Positions 36,095 to 47,934 of a stretch of 64,000 nt of DNA are shown in pieces. Source of the DNA: Macrotrachela quadricornifera (lineage: Eukaryota; Rotifera; Eurotatoria; Philodinida; Philodinidae); assembly GCA_022393335.1 (NCBI GenBank), contig JAJEKB010020985.1, positions 62,001 through 126,000 on the forward strand. The letters are read 5' to 3'. The position numbers were made by a program, and so were the translations under genes. The first letter of the stretch is position 1. Each line of letters begins with the position of its first letter. The notes below the pieces were generated by a model. That model was not told the origin of the DNA and made no database searches. It was given only the letters and a program-made list of their open reading frames with translations.

Positions 36095-38149
36095 TACCAC
36101 TAGATAATGTTCTATTTGTGGTGGCTTCTGCAAAAATGTGTTATTGTAATTAGTGAGCCATGTATTTGCAAATATTTCCTTTTATGACGGCCTTTTGTGC
36201 TGGGATGTTGCTGCAATCGCACAGGTCCACGATGTTTCTGGCTATTGACTTAGTTAGAATCCGTCTAGAACTTTTTCTGACGACAAAAATCAAGATGAAA
36301 AGATCAAGATTTTATCCACCTATGAGAATACGTATTTTTCAAGCTCTTTTGTTTTTTGAGTAATACTTTATAAAATGTCACACAAAAAATAAATATATAA
36401 GTACTTTCCTATTTAAATCGATGAGTTTTATTCAACCAGGTGAAGAAGTATTCTACAGAAAAATTGAAATTTTAGTCTTCTAAAAAGAAAATAATTATCA
36501 CGTAGATGATGAATGATTGACGTGCACGCATCTTTGAAAAGACATTCGATAATAATTTGTTCACGAAAGGAAAAGGAAGGAAGATCGGTAGGCGGGACCA
36601 AAAGTTGACGACTACCTCTCTCTCTCTTTCTCTCTATTCCAGACTATATCAGTCTTTTCATTGTCTTATTTTTTTTATCACTGTTTAATTTAGAACATGA
36701 ACGTTGATGAAATGTATAAATTCATATCCACAACGCATTATATTGCCGCCAAATTTTTATATTTCTTCTTATCTTTCTTTTTTATCCAACTTATTTGTTT
36801 TTCTTCTACAAAAGTATAGTTATATTTGCATCGATTATTGTATACAATTTTGCTAACGATTGACTCTTTCCGAAAACATCATAACGATATATTGATCTTC
36901 TCGTAATCTCAAAATAGCATGTGAAAAATATCGTTTATTGTCAATACTGTTAGACTGCACTTTTGCTCGGTTCACAGTAACTCATGATGTCTAATACAAA
37001 TATTTTTCGTTAGGGTATATAAATATTGACATAAAGATAAAAACATCGTCCTTTTGAGCATAACTTCGAATCCATTTTTATTGCATGTGTTTATGCTATT
37101 GACATTGACGCGTAATAAGCAATAGACCAGAAGTATATGACACAAAGCACAGATTCAATGAAGAGAGTAGGCATTTAAGTAATTGATGGTGTCCATACAA
37201 AGATCTACTGATATTGCTTCAAACATTATCAAGATTTTGAAAGGAAAATCGAAAAATGAAACTGGATATATGTTATTCATCATAAACATACGAGTAAGTA
37301 AATCGACATAACTGCAGTGATAAATTATAAAAGTATAAAATTAGAGCATAACGGGTAATGATGAATGAGTCAAAAGAAAATGATTTCCTTTGACAAATAT
37401 AAATCAAACTAAGAAAACGCCTCGATCAGTTTTGTATTTATGCATACTTTTACAAATTTATGAATTTTATTTTGTTGTTAATGTTAATATATAGACATTT
37501 TAGTCTCATCTATCTTGTTCTGATACTAAACATAATATAGTTCAAAGTTATGCATGTATATGCTGTTATAACAACAAACTACGATAGCATATTATTCTTC
37601 TCCGTGTTCTTTATCAATCTTTGTAATGATACAGTCAAGTAGAAGAGGAATGTTTAGATTATTATCAAAAGTCTCTTATCCGGTAAATCCAATAAGGAAT
37701 ACTAATGTTCTTTCGTATTTCTAATTTTTCTACTCTATATGCGCGACTGGGCTAATACACGTAATTGCTTAACACAGTTACAAGAGAAAATGGGAGAAAA
37801 ATTGTCGTTTTTATATTCCAAACATATTCGACAATAATGTGTAACATACAATAGTCATTTATAACGGCTTTTTATTTAAAAAACTAACCTAGTACACGGC
37901 TAGTGAAAAGATATGTTTCTTACCATAAATTCATGGCTCCTACTATCCAATGGTGGAATCTTGGAAACAAAAGAAGTAAAGCAATAAGTATGTTGCTTAC
38001 CGCCAATTGGATGCAATAATTCGACACGTGTTGATCTCGACTCTACTCAAAATACGGCAAAAATAAAAGCATCGACAATTATTGTTAAGTTTCATCTAAA
38101 TAAACAAATAAGAAGAGTTTTTTTGTTAAAAAGACTTTTTTCAATAAGC
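36095..38149. other. Gene-free interval
   Basis: Upstream of the GPCR gene. A (CT)n run lies near 36617-36637. No coding signal. Confidence 0.45.
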
Positions 38150-38697
38150 AGAAAGATATTACAGGACGGGAAATAACATCTTGATAAGAGGGTACTTCTA
38201 TAATTTAAAATAGAATAAATAATGAGTTTTATACCAAATGAAAGCTCGTCGAAAATGGAATTTATTAATGCTAAATAGTAGTAGTTATTGAAACTTTTTA
38301 ATATCGAACTTAAGAAATTTCCAGAAATTTTCTACATTTTTTAGTATAGAAAATCTTATAAAGCTTTATGTATTAAAAACTTTTGAAGTCATTTTTCTGA
38401 ATTGAAAAATGACTTCTAAAAACCTTGACGAGCTCTATCCAGCTATGTAAACATATCAAAAAAAAAAATCACTTCACTTCTGAATCACTGGTGCCTTAAC
38501 TTTCTATACTAAAAAATGTAGAAAATTTCTGAAGTTCGATATTAAAAAGTTTCAGTAACTATTACTATTTAGTGTTAATAAATCTCGTTTTCGACGAGCT
38601 TTTATTTGGTATAAAATTCATTATTTACTCTATTTGAAATTATAGTAGTAACCTCTAATCAAAATATTATTTCCAGCTCTGTGTAAGATTTAATCAA
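38150..38697. repeat. Long fold-back (inverted-repeat) element
   Basis: The left arm (about 38150-38353) and right arm (about 38503-38697) are imperfect inverted copies over roughly 190 nt. Matching blocks include TTTTATACCAAATGAAAGCTCG on the left and its complement near 38605 on the right, and TTTCTACATTTTTTAGTATA with its complement near 38505. The ~150-nt centre holds a second small hairpin built on GAAGTCATTTTTC. It looks like a palindromic MITE or foldback element with no coding content. Confidence 0.75.
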
Positions 38698-40177
38698 TGA
38701 ATTGTCGTTCAATTGTAGATGTACAGACATGAAATAAATTTTTCTTACTAGATAAGTATATTGTAAATATCAAGTGACGAGGTGCAATTATATAACACAT
38801 GTTTGACTTTGGATAACTGTATTAGTAGTGAGAGAAATCTTTTTTAATATGCAGTTTCCAATGTATCTGTCATGTTTTGACGGGTTAAGTTTCTTTGTGG
38901 AAGAAGAGAGTTAGTGAAAGCTGATTAATTAAATTTATTTCCTTCAGGTATTCAGGTGGGTGTTTTACATGTAAAACTTCAATTTTTGCGTACTTTTTGT
39001 GTAGAAAGACATGTTTCAGTCTAAACAAAATCTATTTTAACATATCACTATCGTATTTATGCGCTTTACTATGCATATAAGGATTTTATTCATTGAAACT
39101 CTGTAGTATAGACGTGGATGATTGTGAAAATATGAGGTAAATACAACATTCTCACTCGCATCGTTTTCTATGATCACAATTTATTGATTTGTATATATAA
39201 CGATTTATCGAAAAAATGTAAACTACACTCAAGATGGTTCTGCTAAGATTTTGTAATCTCTATTCAAATAGTCGTTTGCTCTGTCAGAGATGTATAATTG
39301 CAGATATTCAATGAAAATTTTTGTATATACTATAACTATAATTAGATTACATGAAAAATATTTCTTTCTTTCTCAGATGATTACATAAAAACTAAGAGGG
39401 TAATTAAATGAAAAAAAGCAAAAAGTAAAATAAACTAACATTAAAGGTTTCTATTATAAGATACTCGACAGCTATCAGTGAAAATAAATGACGAAAAAAA
39501 AAAGGAAAGAAGACTAAATTTTTTGGCTTTTCTTATCAGATGTAGAAAAACTATACGGATAATCAAAATAAAAGTCAAAAAACTATTTGGATAACTAGGT
39601 AAAGAAACAAATGAAACTGTATCATTTTATTTTGTCTCGCACATTTACTGCTGAAGGACTACCACTGTACTTAATGGTACATGAATAATTGAAGAGGGCT
39701 GTATTTGGTTCTTGACTAGTTAACTAATTTATCATAGTTGTCATACTTTGTTCTTTTCTATTTTTTGTATTTTGAAAGCAACATGACATGCACGATACAA
39801 AAGCGAAGAATGGGGTACTCAAAAGAAACACGGAACTGTCATCGATGTTGTAGTATGTAACGAAATAAAACATTTTTTATGATAGAAGAAATATCTCCTT
39901 ACAGATTGGAGACAATATTTCTAGACAATTATGAAAATCTCATGTATTCGTATGTTTTAATTCGAAAGAGCAGTATTGGTTTCATATATTGTATTATTTC
40001 TACCCTATGTTAGCGTTTGTTTATCATATCTGGCTCCACTACTGAATTAGGTATTTCAGAAGTTCAAAAAAAAAATTGAATTTTGAATATTCATTTCAAA
40101 GTAAAATGGATGTGGACAGCTTTTGAATAATTTTAAAAAAAAAGATCGATCGAATTTAGGCTTTCATTACTATCTAG
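38698..40177. other. Gene-free interval
   Basis: Lies between two inverted-repeat elements. AT-rich with no supported coding frame. Confidence 0.45.
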
Positions 40178-41333
40178 ACTTGATATTGCCCTATATTTTT
40201 ACAAAACCAATGAAAAATTTCAGTCACTTTTCTTCTGAAATATACATCCTGAGTTTTAAAGATGATCCTAATCATCTTTGAAAACAATATGCTTTCTCAA
40301 CTATAATATAAGGAATAGATAGCCTAGTTTCTTCTCTATCAATCCATATAAGACCGAGATTGTTATCTGTTTACATTCTAAGAATATAAAGATTGTACTA
40401 AAGGCTACTCACCAAATTTCTTCAAAATTTGAGCAGTTAATAAATATTTTCTTTTATAAGTTTTTTAGTTATTTTGATCGTTGTGACATGAATTATGAGA
40501 CTTCGAGTGTTTTTTACTAACAACATTACCAAACAAGCTTACATTGAATTTTATTTGATAATAATGAGTTTATACTTTCCTTTTATTTTTCTTAAACCTC
40601 TATTTTATTATTATTTTCATCAGAATGACTTTTTTGAATCTAAATTGGTCAAGTGAAAAATATTTTAATATGTTGATATAAATTCATCATAAAACTCGTT
40701 AGATGATTATGATATATTATATGTAAAAGATGTGTTCAAAGCAGAATTACTAAAAGTAGCTTATCAAAATTTATCACATGATAGATATAGAGTACACGAA
40801 GAAGTAGAAAGGTATCGAGTTGATATTTTATGAAAAATTCAATCTATTCATCACTATCGGATATTAATGGTTTTTTTTAAGCTTATCACTGAGGTAGTGT
40901 ACCTTAAATCTTATAGAGTTGAATAAATTAGTATAAGAATGAATTTATAGTTTAAATACGATAGAAATGACTAATTACACCAGTCATGTGAAACAATTAT
41001 AAAAAAACATTTTTAAAGTAAAAAAAAAAGCCGAAGGTTAATAAAACATCACAAAGACCAAGGTAACTAAAAAACCTATAGAAGAGAATATATATTGATG
41101 AGTAGCCTTTAGTACAATCTTTATATTCTTAGAATGTAAACAGATAATAATATCGGTCTTATATGGATTGATAGAGGAGAAACTAGGCTATCTATTCCTT
41201 ATATTATAGTTGAGAAAGCATATTGTTTTCTAAGATGATTAGGATCATCTTTAAAACTCAGCATGTCTATTCTAGAAGAAAAGTGACTGAAGTTTTTCAT
41301 TGGTTTTGTAAAAAAGATAGGGCAATATCGTAT
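40178..41333. mobile_element. Non-autonomous DNA element with ~230-bp terminal inverted repeats
   Basis: The left TIR (about 40181-40410) and right TIR (about 41100-41330) are near-identical inverted copies. The outer end reads GATATTGCCCTAT and the inner end GGCTACTCA. The ~690-bp centre has no transposase. A short open stretch at about 40695-40830 reads like a fragment of a real protein (DVFKAELLKVAYQNLSHDRY), possibly captured. Exact ends and any target-site duplication were not resolved. Confidence 0.75.
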
Positions 41334-42074
41334 CAAAAACGAATGATTCGTGTTAAAAGTGTCTCTAAGCCGTTGTGGCTAACAGTGAGACATCAATAAT
41401 CATCATCTTCAACGAAATTTAAGAACTCTATCTTTACCAAAAAGAATTATCTTCAATAAAAACTTGAAAAATTTTAATAATTGAATTTTACAAAGAGAAC
41501 TTAATTATATAGTTACTTGTTTCTTTAGTAGACGAATCAATTACAATGATTTATGTTCGTCACAATTGAATGCTAATAGATATTGGAGAATAAAAAAAGA
41601 AAATGTTAAAGATGAATAAGATCTCTGATATGATGTTAAATATGATTCATCTATTAAAATAAGATAATTTTGAGTTGTTATTTTTATGTAAAGATCTTTT
41701 TCTCGGCTCAAGCAAACAATGATCAAGGGCATGCTGACTGATCATAAATTCTAATCATTTGAATACTTGACAGTATCAATGTTAACCAATAATGATACGA
41801 TGAATGTACGTTCAAATATTTTACGCATTTGGAAAAATAGTAAAAGCTTAAAGTATTGAAATATTTATCTATTCAAGTGAATTTTGTTAGACAGATAGAA
41901 GAAAAGATTCAACGATGAATCATATGATCGACAATAACGAACGAAATAATAAACACTTCAATTGTTCTCTCTAATTCTCTTCTCGATCGTAAGCACATCG
42001 TTATTCGTCTATTCTTTTATCGAATCGATACAATCTAAATAAGTCAACGATTTCTCTTCTTGAATATAAATGTA
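41334..42074. other. Upstream flank of the F-box gene
   Basis: No supported gene. Some short open stretches (41530-41620) could be protein relics but have stops. Confidence 0.4.
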
Positions 42075-43895
42075 ATGCCTAGTCAATTATCAATTGTTCA
42101 ATCGAATTCATTTATTACTACACTTCCTGTTGAAATTCTCTATCGAATTTTGGATAAACTCAATATCAAAGATATTCTATGTTCATTTCGTCATGTCTGC
42201 AGCAAATTTCGCGCTATTACTGATACTTACAATCGATTAACAATCGAATTTTCGAATCATTCATCAGAAACTCATCTTCCTCGTTGGTATCGTCTTATTT
42301 CGCCAGAAAATGTTGAAATACTTATTCTTCGAAATTCCTATTCAACCGTTGAATCTTCAAATATTGATTGGTTGTTTTCTTCTAACGAAATTCATCGATT
42401 TACTCGACTTCGCTTTGTATATTTTGATAGTATCAATGAAAATTATTTTCGAACAATCATGCGTCATCTCAATACATATTCAACAATAAAATCATTAAGA
42501 ATATATGATAGAAGAATTCTACACGATGATACATGTGTTCTTCTTTCAATGGTTATTTCATTACCAACTATTCGTAAACTTAATTTCGATATTAGTTCTC
42601 GAATTATTGATAAAATTTCTTGGTCAAATCATAGCACAATTGGTGAATTACATTTGAAAAAATGTTCCTATCAACAATGGTGTAATATTCTTCATCATTC
42701 ACCGCTTCTTCATACCGCCTCAATAGATGATTTTCATCCTGATAAAATAATTTCTTCCATCGTATATCCATCATTAACATCGTTGAGATTAAATGATATT
42801 CGATTTCCTATCAATCATTTGGATATTCTTCTTTTATCTTATCCATCACTTGTTTACCTCAATTTAACAGCAAATCAAAATTCTTCTTTTGATCATCTAC
42901 GACGATTTTGTCATTGGGAAAATTTTCTTCGTGAAAAATTACCACTATTAAAAACATTTTATTTTCATATTTCTACTCGAACATCTCGCTATCAAGATTT
43001 GACGAGTGTTCAATCGATGATTTCTGCATTTCGATCACCATTCTGGTTAGAAGAGAAATGTTGGTATGTCCAATTTCATTATGTCATTAGTGGTGAAGGT
43101 ACTCGATTGATTCTTCGTTCATCAATGAACGTCAATATGGATTATTTTCCATATTTCAAAGACAGCTTTCTTTCATACTCCACTTCTAGTATAGAAGATG
43201 ACGATGACGCAAAGATGCGTAGTGTATGGAATGCTCGCGTAAATTTGCTAGAAGTACAAGAGGCTATGGGTTTTCGTCAGGTAAGTATGACTCCTGGTTC
43301 TTGCAAAGATCTTTGTCCAAATAAAACTTTGTTTTTTTTATTGTAGTTTAAAATTCCACATCGTTATCTATTTGATAATGTGGTTCAACTGGCGCTTGAC
43401 ATTGATTGTTATGAAGATTGGCGACGTTCCTCTTCATTAGAACTTCTTTCAAAATTAATCGATCTTTCACAATTAAAGGAAGTTTGGTTTTTCTTAGGCT
43501 TTCGAGAAAGTTTTTGTGCTAGTTATATCAATATTTTACTTGAAAAAGCTCCCAATATTCGTCATTGTGGAATAAAAAATAATGGAAGTTTACGATCAAG
43601 TATTGAAAAAGAATGTGCTAAAATATGTCATCAAATTGAACATTTGACAATACAATCAATGGATATTACGGCTATGCAATTAGTCCTTGAGCATGTCGAG
43701 CATATATCAACTATTACATTTAAATGTGATTGGAGCTCATCAACTACCTGGGCAAAAACGATTAACTGGCTTCGTGAAAGAGGAAAACTATTCTCAGTGA
43801 CAGCTGATCATCGATGTATTCAAATATGGCCGAAGAAGTACACTATTGAATCATCAGAAATCTACCCAATTGATCACCTTTTCATTTGTTACTAG
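42075..43895 (+). CDS. F-box protein (lineage-expanded type)
   Basis: Exons 42075-43280 and 43347-43895 joined in phase 0 across a 66-nt intron give 584 residues. An F-box lies at about residues 14-58: TTLPVEILYRILDKL followed by the conserved F and a C-terminal VCSKFR motif. This segment would bind Skp1 in an SCF ubiquitin ligase. The rest is a long alpha/beta leucine-rich-like region with repeated patterns such as LYPSLTSLRL, YPSLVYLNL and LPLLKTFYFH, likely the substrate-binding solenoid. The start is the first ATG in frame (MPSQLSIVQ). The substrate is unknown. Many rotifer genomes carry large families of such F-box genes. Confidence 0.8.
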
Positions 43896-44092
43896 TCATT
43901 TCTCAGCTTTATTTTATCAGAAATTATTAATAAAAAAGTGTGAATATCTACGTTAAAATGTATTTTTTTCTCTGGATATCATCGAGTAATATTGAATTGA
44001 AAATTATATGTACGAACAGTACATATTTTTTGCATAAGCATGAAGAGATAGATTGTCTATTCATTGTACTACTGTTGATTATATTGATACTC
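43896..44092. other. F-box gene 3' flank
   Basis: Short AT-rich spacer between the F-box stop and the long-TIR element. An AATAAA-like run (AATTATTAATAAAAAA) near 43922 could serve as the polyadenylation signal. Confidence 0.4.
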
Positions 44093-45001
44093 AGGTCTGA
44101 CCAAAAGTTCTAAGAACATTACATAAAAGTATAAAGATAAGGAGATATTTTTAGTTTTGTTTTATCAAATGTTGAGGATAGTTGGCAGTATTATTTATTC
44201 CAAGACCAATTCTTTCTAACGATTAGTTAAAAGTTTTTTCGAAGTCTTTTTCGAAAAAATTTTTAGGTACATTGGATATTGCATGAGCTAATCAAGTTTC
44301 ATTTGTTTTAAAAATTCAGCAAAAATTTGTTCGATCATGTCAGTTGTGCTCTAGTACTACTAGGGATAGATCATGGATTTGTTTTAGATAGGTCAGCCAA
44401 AAGTCATTTGATACCAGCTGGCTTATTGAAGACGAATCATCGAACACTGCTGTTCATGAAGACAGATTTTGATCAAAACTTTCTATGATGTATTCTTCAA
44501 ATTAAATAATTCTGAGTATAGGTAAAGACAAGATCGTAGAGTATGAGTGCTATATCGAAAATTGTCTGAAGCCTTTTTTTAATGGGATAGGAAAACAAAT
44601 AGAGACATCAGGTTCAAAATGCACAAAAATGCTTGATGATCATCGGTGACTTCATACTCATCCAATGTTATTAACTATTTGACAGAAGAAAGTAACAATA
44701 TAATGTCGTATCTACCATATTCGTCAGGCCTGATGCTATGTAATTTCTGACTAACTAATTTTATCAAACATAGTTTAAGTAATTAAATAAGTGAAACTTG
44801 ATTAGCTCATGCAATATCCAAGGTATCCAAAAATTTTTTCGAAAAGACTTCGAAAAAACTTTTAACTAATCGTTAGAAAGAATTGGTCTTGGAATAAATA
44901 ATACTGCCAACTATCCTCAACATTTGATAAAACAAAACTAAAAATATCTCCTTATCTTTATACTTTTATGTAATGTTCTTAGAACTTTTGGTCAGACCTA
45001 A
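44093..45001. mobile_element. Non-autonomous DNA element with ~215-bp terminal inverted repeats
   Basis: The left TIR (about 44094-44311) begins AGGTCTGACCAAAAGTTCT. The right TIR (about 44787-45000) is its near-exact inverted copy, ending AGAACTTTTGGTCAGACCT. The ~475-bp centre has no transposase. The right end is immediately followed by in-frame coding sequence of the HECT pseudogene. Insertion therefore coincides with loss of that gene's 5' part. Sequence left of the element was not recognised as HECT coding. Confidence 0.8.
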
Positions 45002-47690
45002 GTACTTTCTTCATCAACGAAAAAATTAATTCAATTAACTGAATATTCCTTAGATAAACTAATTGTACCTTCTTTTAACATACTTTCAACAAGTCTGATT
45101 GGTATTGGTTATAAAGAAGAATTGATCAAATATGTTATAAGAAAATATAATACGATGAACCTTTCTTTTATTGATAAGATTCTACGAGAAGAAACTCAAT
45201 CTATAGAAAATATTTATCAACAACAAGAGCAACAAAAAAGATGTGATGTTTTAAGACGATTGAGTTTCTATGATGAAAATGGAACATTACATATATTAAT
45301 CAATAATGATGATTTTAATACCAATGACATGTCAATATCGATGTTGAGATCTGAAATAGACAGTTGTAATAATAATAATGATGATGATGATGTACCATCT
45401 GATAAAAAATGGCTTTATGATACGATTCATTCTGTAGGTATTCGTGATAAACTAGATGATTGGCTTCAAAATAAAGATATACATAATAATCATGTAACAG
45501 TTGGATATTCTGAATATAAACATCTTGATTTAACAAAAGTAAATTTTAATGAAATAGAATTTACTAATAAATTTCAGAAAACTATAGCAACATCATCATC
45601 ACATTATGTACATCAACAAATATTTTTGAAAACTTATATTCATTCACATACAACTTGTGAATATGGATTAATAACAATCTATGCACGTCATACATTATTA
45701 AATATGTTAAAAGTATGGTATGATAATGATCATTCAAATTTATTTCCATTTTCCAAACTTGGTGATGAAAAACTTATTGTTAAACTAATACGATTCATGC
45801 ATCATCATCATTATCATACATATGCACATATGTCTATCGATGTAACTATCAATACAATGGATCTATTGATAAAATCAATAATAACAGTTGAATTAAAAGA
45901 CTTATTAAAATCTATCACACATGAGAAACTAACAATTGAAATATTCAATAGAAAAGCTCCAATATTTTATCAATTATACAAAAACAAATTGTTGAAGAAT
46001 CGATACATTTTCTTACAAATCCATCATTAATTGATATAAATAATAATAATAATGTATCTATTGATGAACAAATATTTATTAAACAATCAAATTTAGATTT
46101 TATTCTTAAAGTATTTCAACTCTTTTTAGAAGTATTGAAAGATTTTGAAAGAAAAAATGATGACATCGATTTAGTGATTCGATTATTGTTTCCAGGCATT
46201 ATTATCAAAATACTCTTCGATCTATTCCTAATAGTACCTTCACATCATTTGAAACAATTCATCCATGACCTTTTTACTAAGTATGTTGTTCATATTTCAT
46301 ACATATAAATTTAATTTCTTATCTTATAGATTGATTCAAACAAGTGAAAATTTCAAACTTCACAATGATATTCACAATTTTCTTCGATATTTATTTCTAG
46401 AAACAACAGTGAATGAAATGTATGCTGATAGTATAGCATTGAAATTTTTTCGACGTTTTCTCATTCAGTTACAATTAGTTTTAATTGAAAGAGAAAATCA
46501 ATTGGTTTCATCAGTAAATGAATGGTCATCATTTATGAAAGATTTAGCAATAGTTTTCGGTCTAATCATTATTTTGACGAATAAAAAAAAACCATATCAA
46601 TGGTCTGAACTATTATTTACTGCATGGAAAGAAGCTCTAGGCGAAAAAGCTACATTAACGAAAGAAATGATTGAAACAGCTGATACTTATTTTGATAGAA
46701 ATGCTGATGAACAATTAATTAAATTGGTGAATCAAAATATCAAATTCGATGAGAAATCATTATCTTTTGAATCGATTATGAATTTCATCGACACTCTAGC
46801 AGTTGAGTCAATTTCTGATTCAACCAAGTATGCTTCATTTATTTGCTTAATATTCTTGTTGGAAGTATCTTGCCATCCATAGATTTTAGCATAACATCGG
46901 GCATAAGTTTTATTGTAGATCGAATTCGATTGGTACGACATTGCATATTATTTACAGCAAAATTGGAAATGTTAAGTGCAGCTTTAGCTAAAACTGCTAT
47001 TAATTTAGAGTCATCAGAAGTAGATATAAAATTTGACACTATAAAAGCTAGTACAGCTGAACATCCTGAAGATACCATATTCTACCAAGCATATAAACAA
47101 TTAAAATCTGAGGCATCAAAAATATTTCGACAGAAGGAGGATGAACGTGTCTGGAACGCAACCTATGTTGGTATGTTTAGTAACGATCAAGGCGGACCTT
47201 ATCGAGATTCAATAACACGAATATGTGCCGATTTATGTAGTACACGATTACTATTATTTATTCTTTGTCCGAATGGACGAATAAACAATGGTTTGAATCG
47301 TGATCGATGGATTCCGAATATTTTATCACCAAACCGACCCATATCATTTGATATTAAAAATCAATATCATTTTGTCGGACAACTTATGGGTATGGCAATC
47401 CGTAAGAAACAATATTTAGATGTTCGATTTCCAATTTTACTCTGGAAACAATTACTATATGAAGAAGTTACAATTGAAGATATTGAAGCTATTGATATTT
47501 CAAGTTTTGCAGTTATGAATAAAGTGGAAGAAGATATTCGAAAAGTAAGAAGTCTCAATGAATGTGACTATTTATTTAGTGGTATTATGACTGAACTTAC
47601 ATTTGATGTCGTTAGTTCGGTAGGACAAACGTATGAACTTATTCCAGATGGTTTTCATATACGAATATTAACCCCTCAAATCTATCTTTA
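45002..47690 (+). pseudogene. HECT-type E3 ubiquitin ligase, truncated and frameshifted
   Basis: A large ligase gene broken at both ends. Coding sequence is open from the edge of the upstream transposon (LSSSTKKLIQLTEYSLDKL near 45010), so the N-terminus is missing. The frame shifts by one base near 45976-45982 without any splice site. A normal intron follows (46279-46330). Another break near 46828-46865 is either a 38-nt intron or a second frameshift. The 3' part is a clear HECT N-lobe: FRQKEDERVWNATYVG, DQGGPYRDSITRICADL, LFILCPNGR, FVGQLMGMAIRKKQYLD and LLYEEVTIEDIEAID. The frame then runs into a minisatellite and stops at 47690. The whole C-lobe, with the catalytic Cys, is absent, so it cannot form a thioester. 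It is related to HERC/HECTD-type ligases, but the subfamily is not certain. Confidence 0.78.
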
Positions 47691-47792
47691 ACCTTGCATC
47701 TACCCTTAAATTCCTAAATCTATTCTTAATCCTTCACGTATTCTTAACCTCTTAAATCTATTTTTAACCCTATTTCTATTTCCAATCTTAAG
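47672..47792. repeat. Degenerate ~19-nt minisatellite
   Basis: About six diverged tandem copies of a pyrimidine-rich unit resembling YTAAATCTATTCTTAACC, spaced alternately by 18 and 20 nt. The array begins exactly where HECT homology stops and supplies the last residues and stop codon of that frame. Confidence 0.65.
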
Positions 47793-47934
47793 CCACTATG
47801 CCTGAGTGGTTAAGTTATTCACCGCACACTCACAAGATGCTCTGCTCGAACCTCGACGCTAACAGACATCAAATGAAGCTGGACAAGTTACTAATGGCTA
47901 TTTGTCTTGGATCATCCATATGAGAACACAGTGA
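47793..47934 (+). repeat. tRNA-derived (SINE-like) segment
   Basis: An A-box-like sequence TGCCTGAGTGGTTAAG at 47799-47814 closely matches tRNA-Ser/Leu D-arms (TGGCCGAGTGGTTAAG). About 30 nt later a B-box-like TGCTCGAACCT lies at 47843-47853. Arms do not fold into a good tRNA, so it is not called a tRNA gene. The spacing fits an internal Pol III promoter of a tRNA-derived SINE. Its limits are unknown. Confidence 0.45.

Noticed and set aside
47799..47860. Functional tRNA-Ser/Leu gene
   Set aside because: A- and B-box-like motifs exist, but acceptor, anticodon and T-arm stems do not pair.
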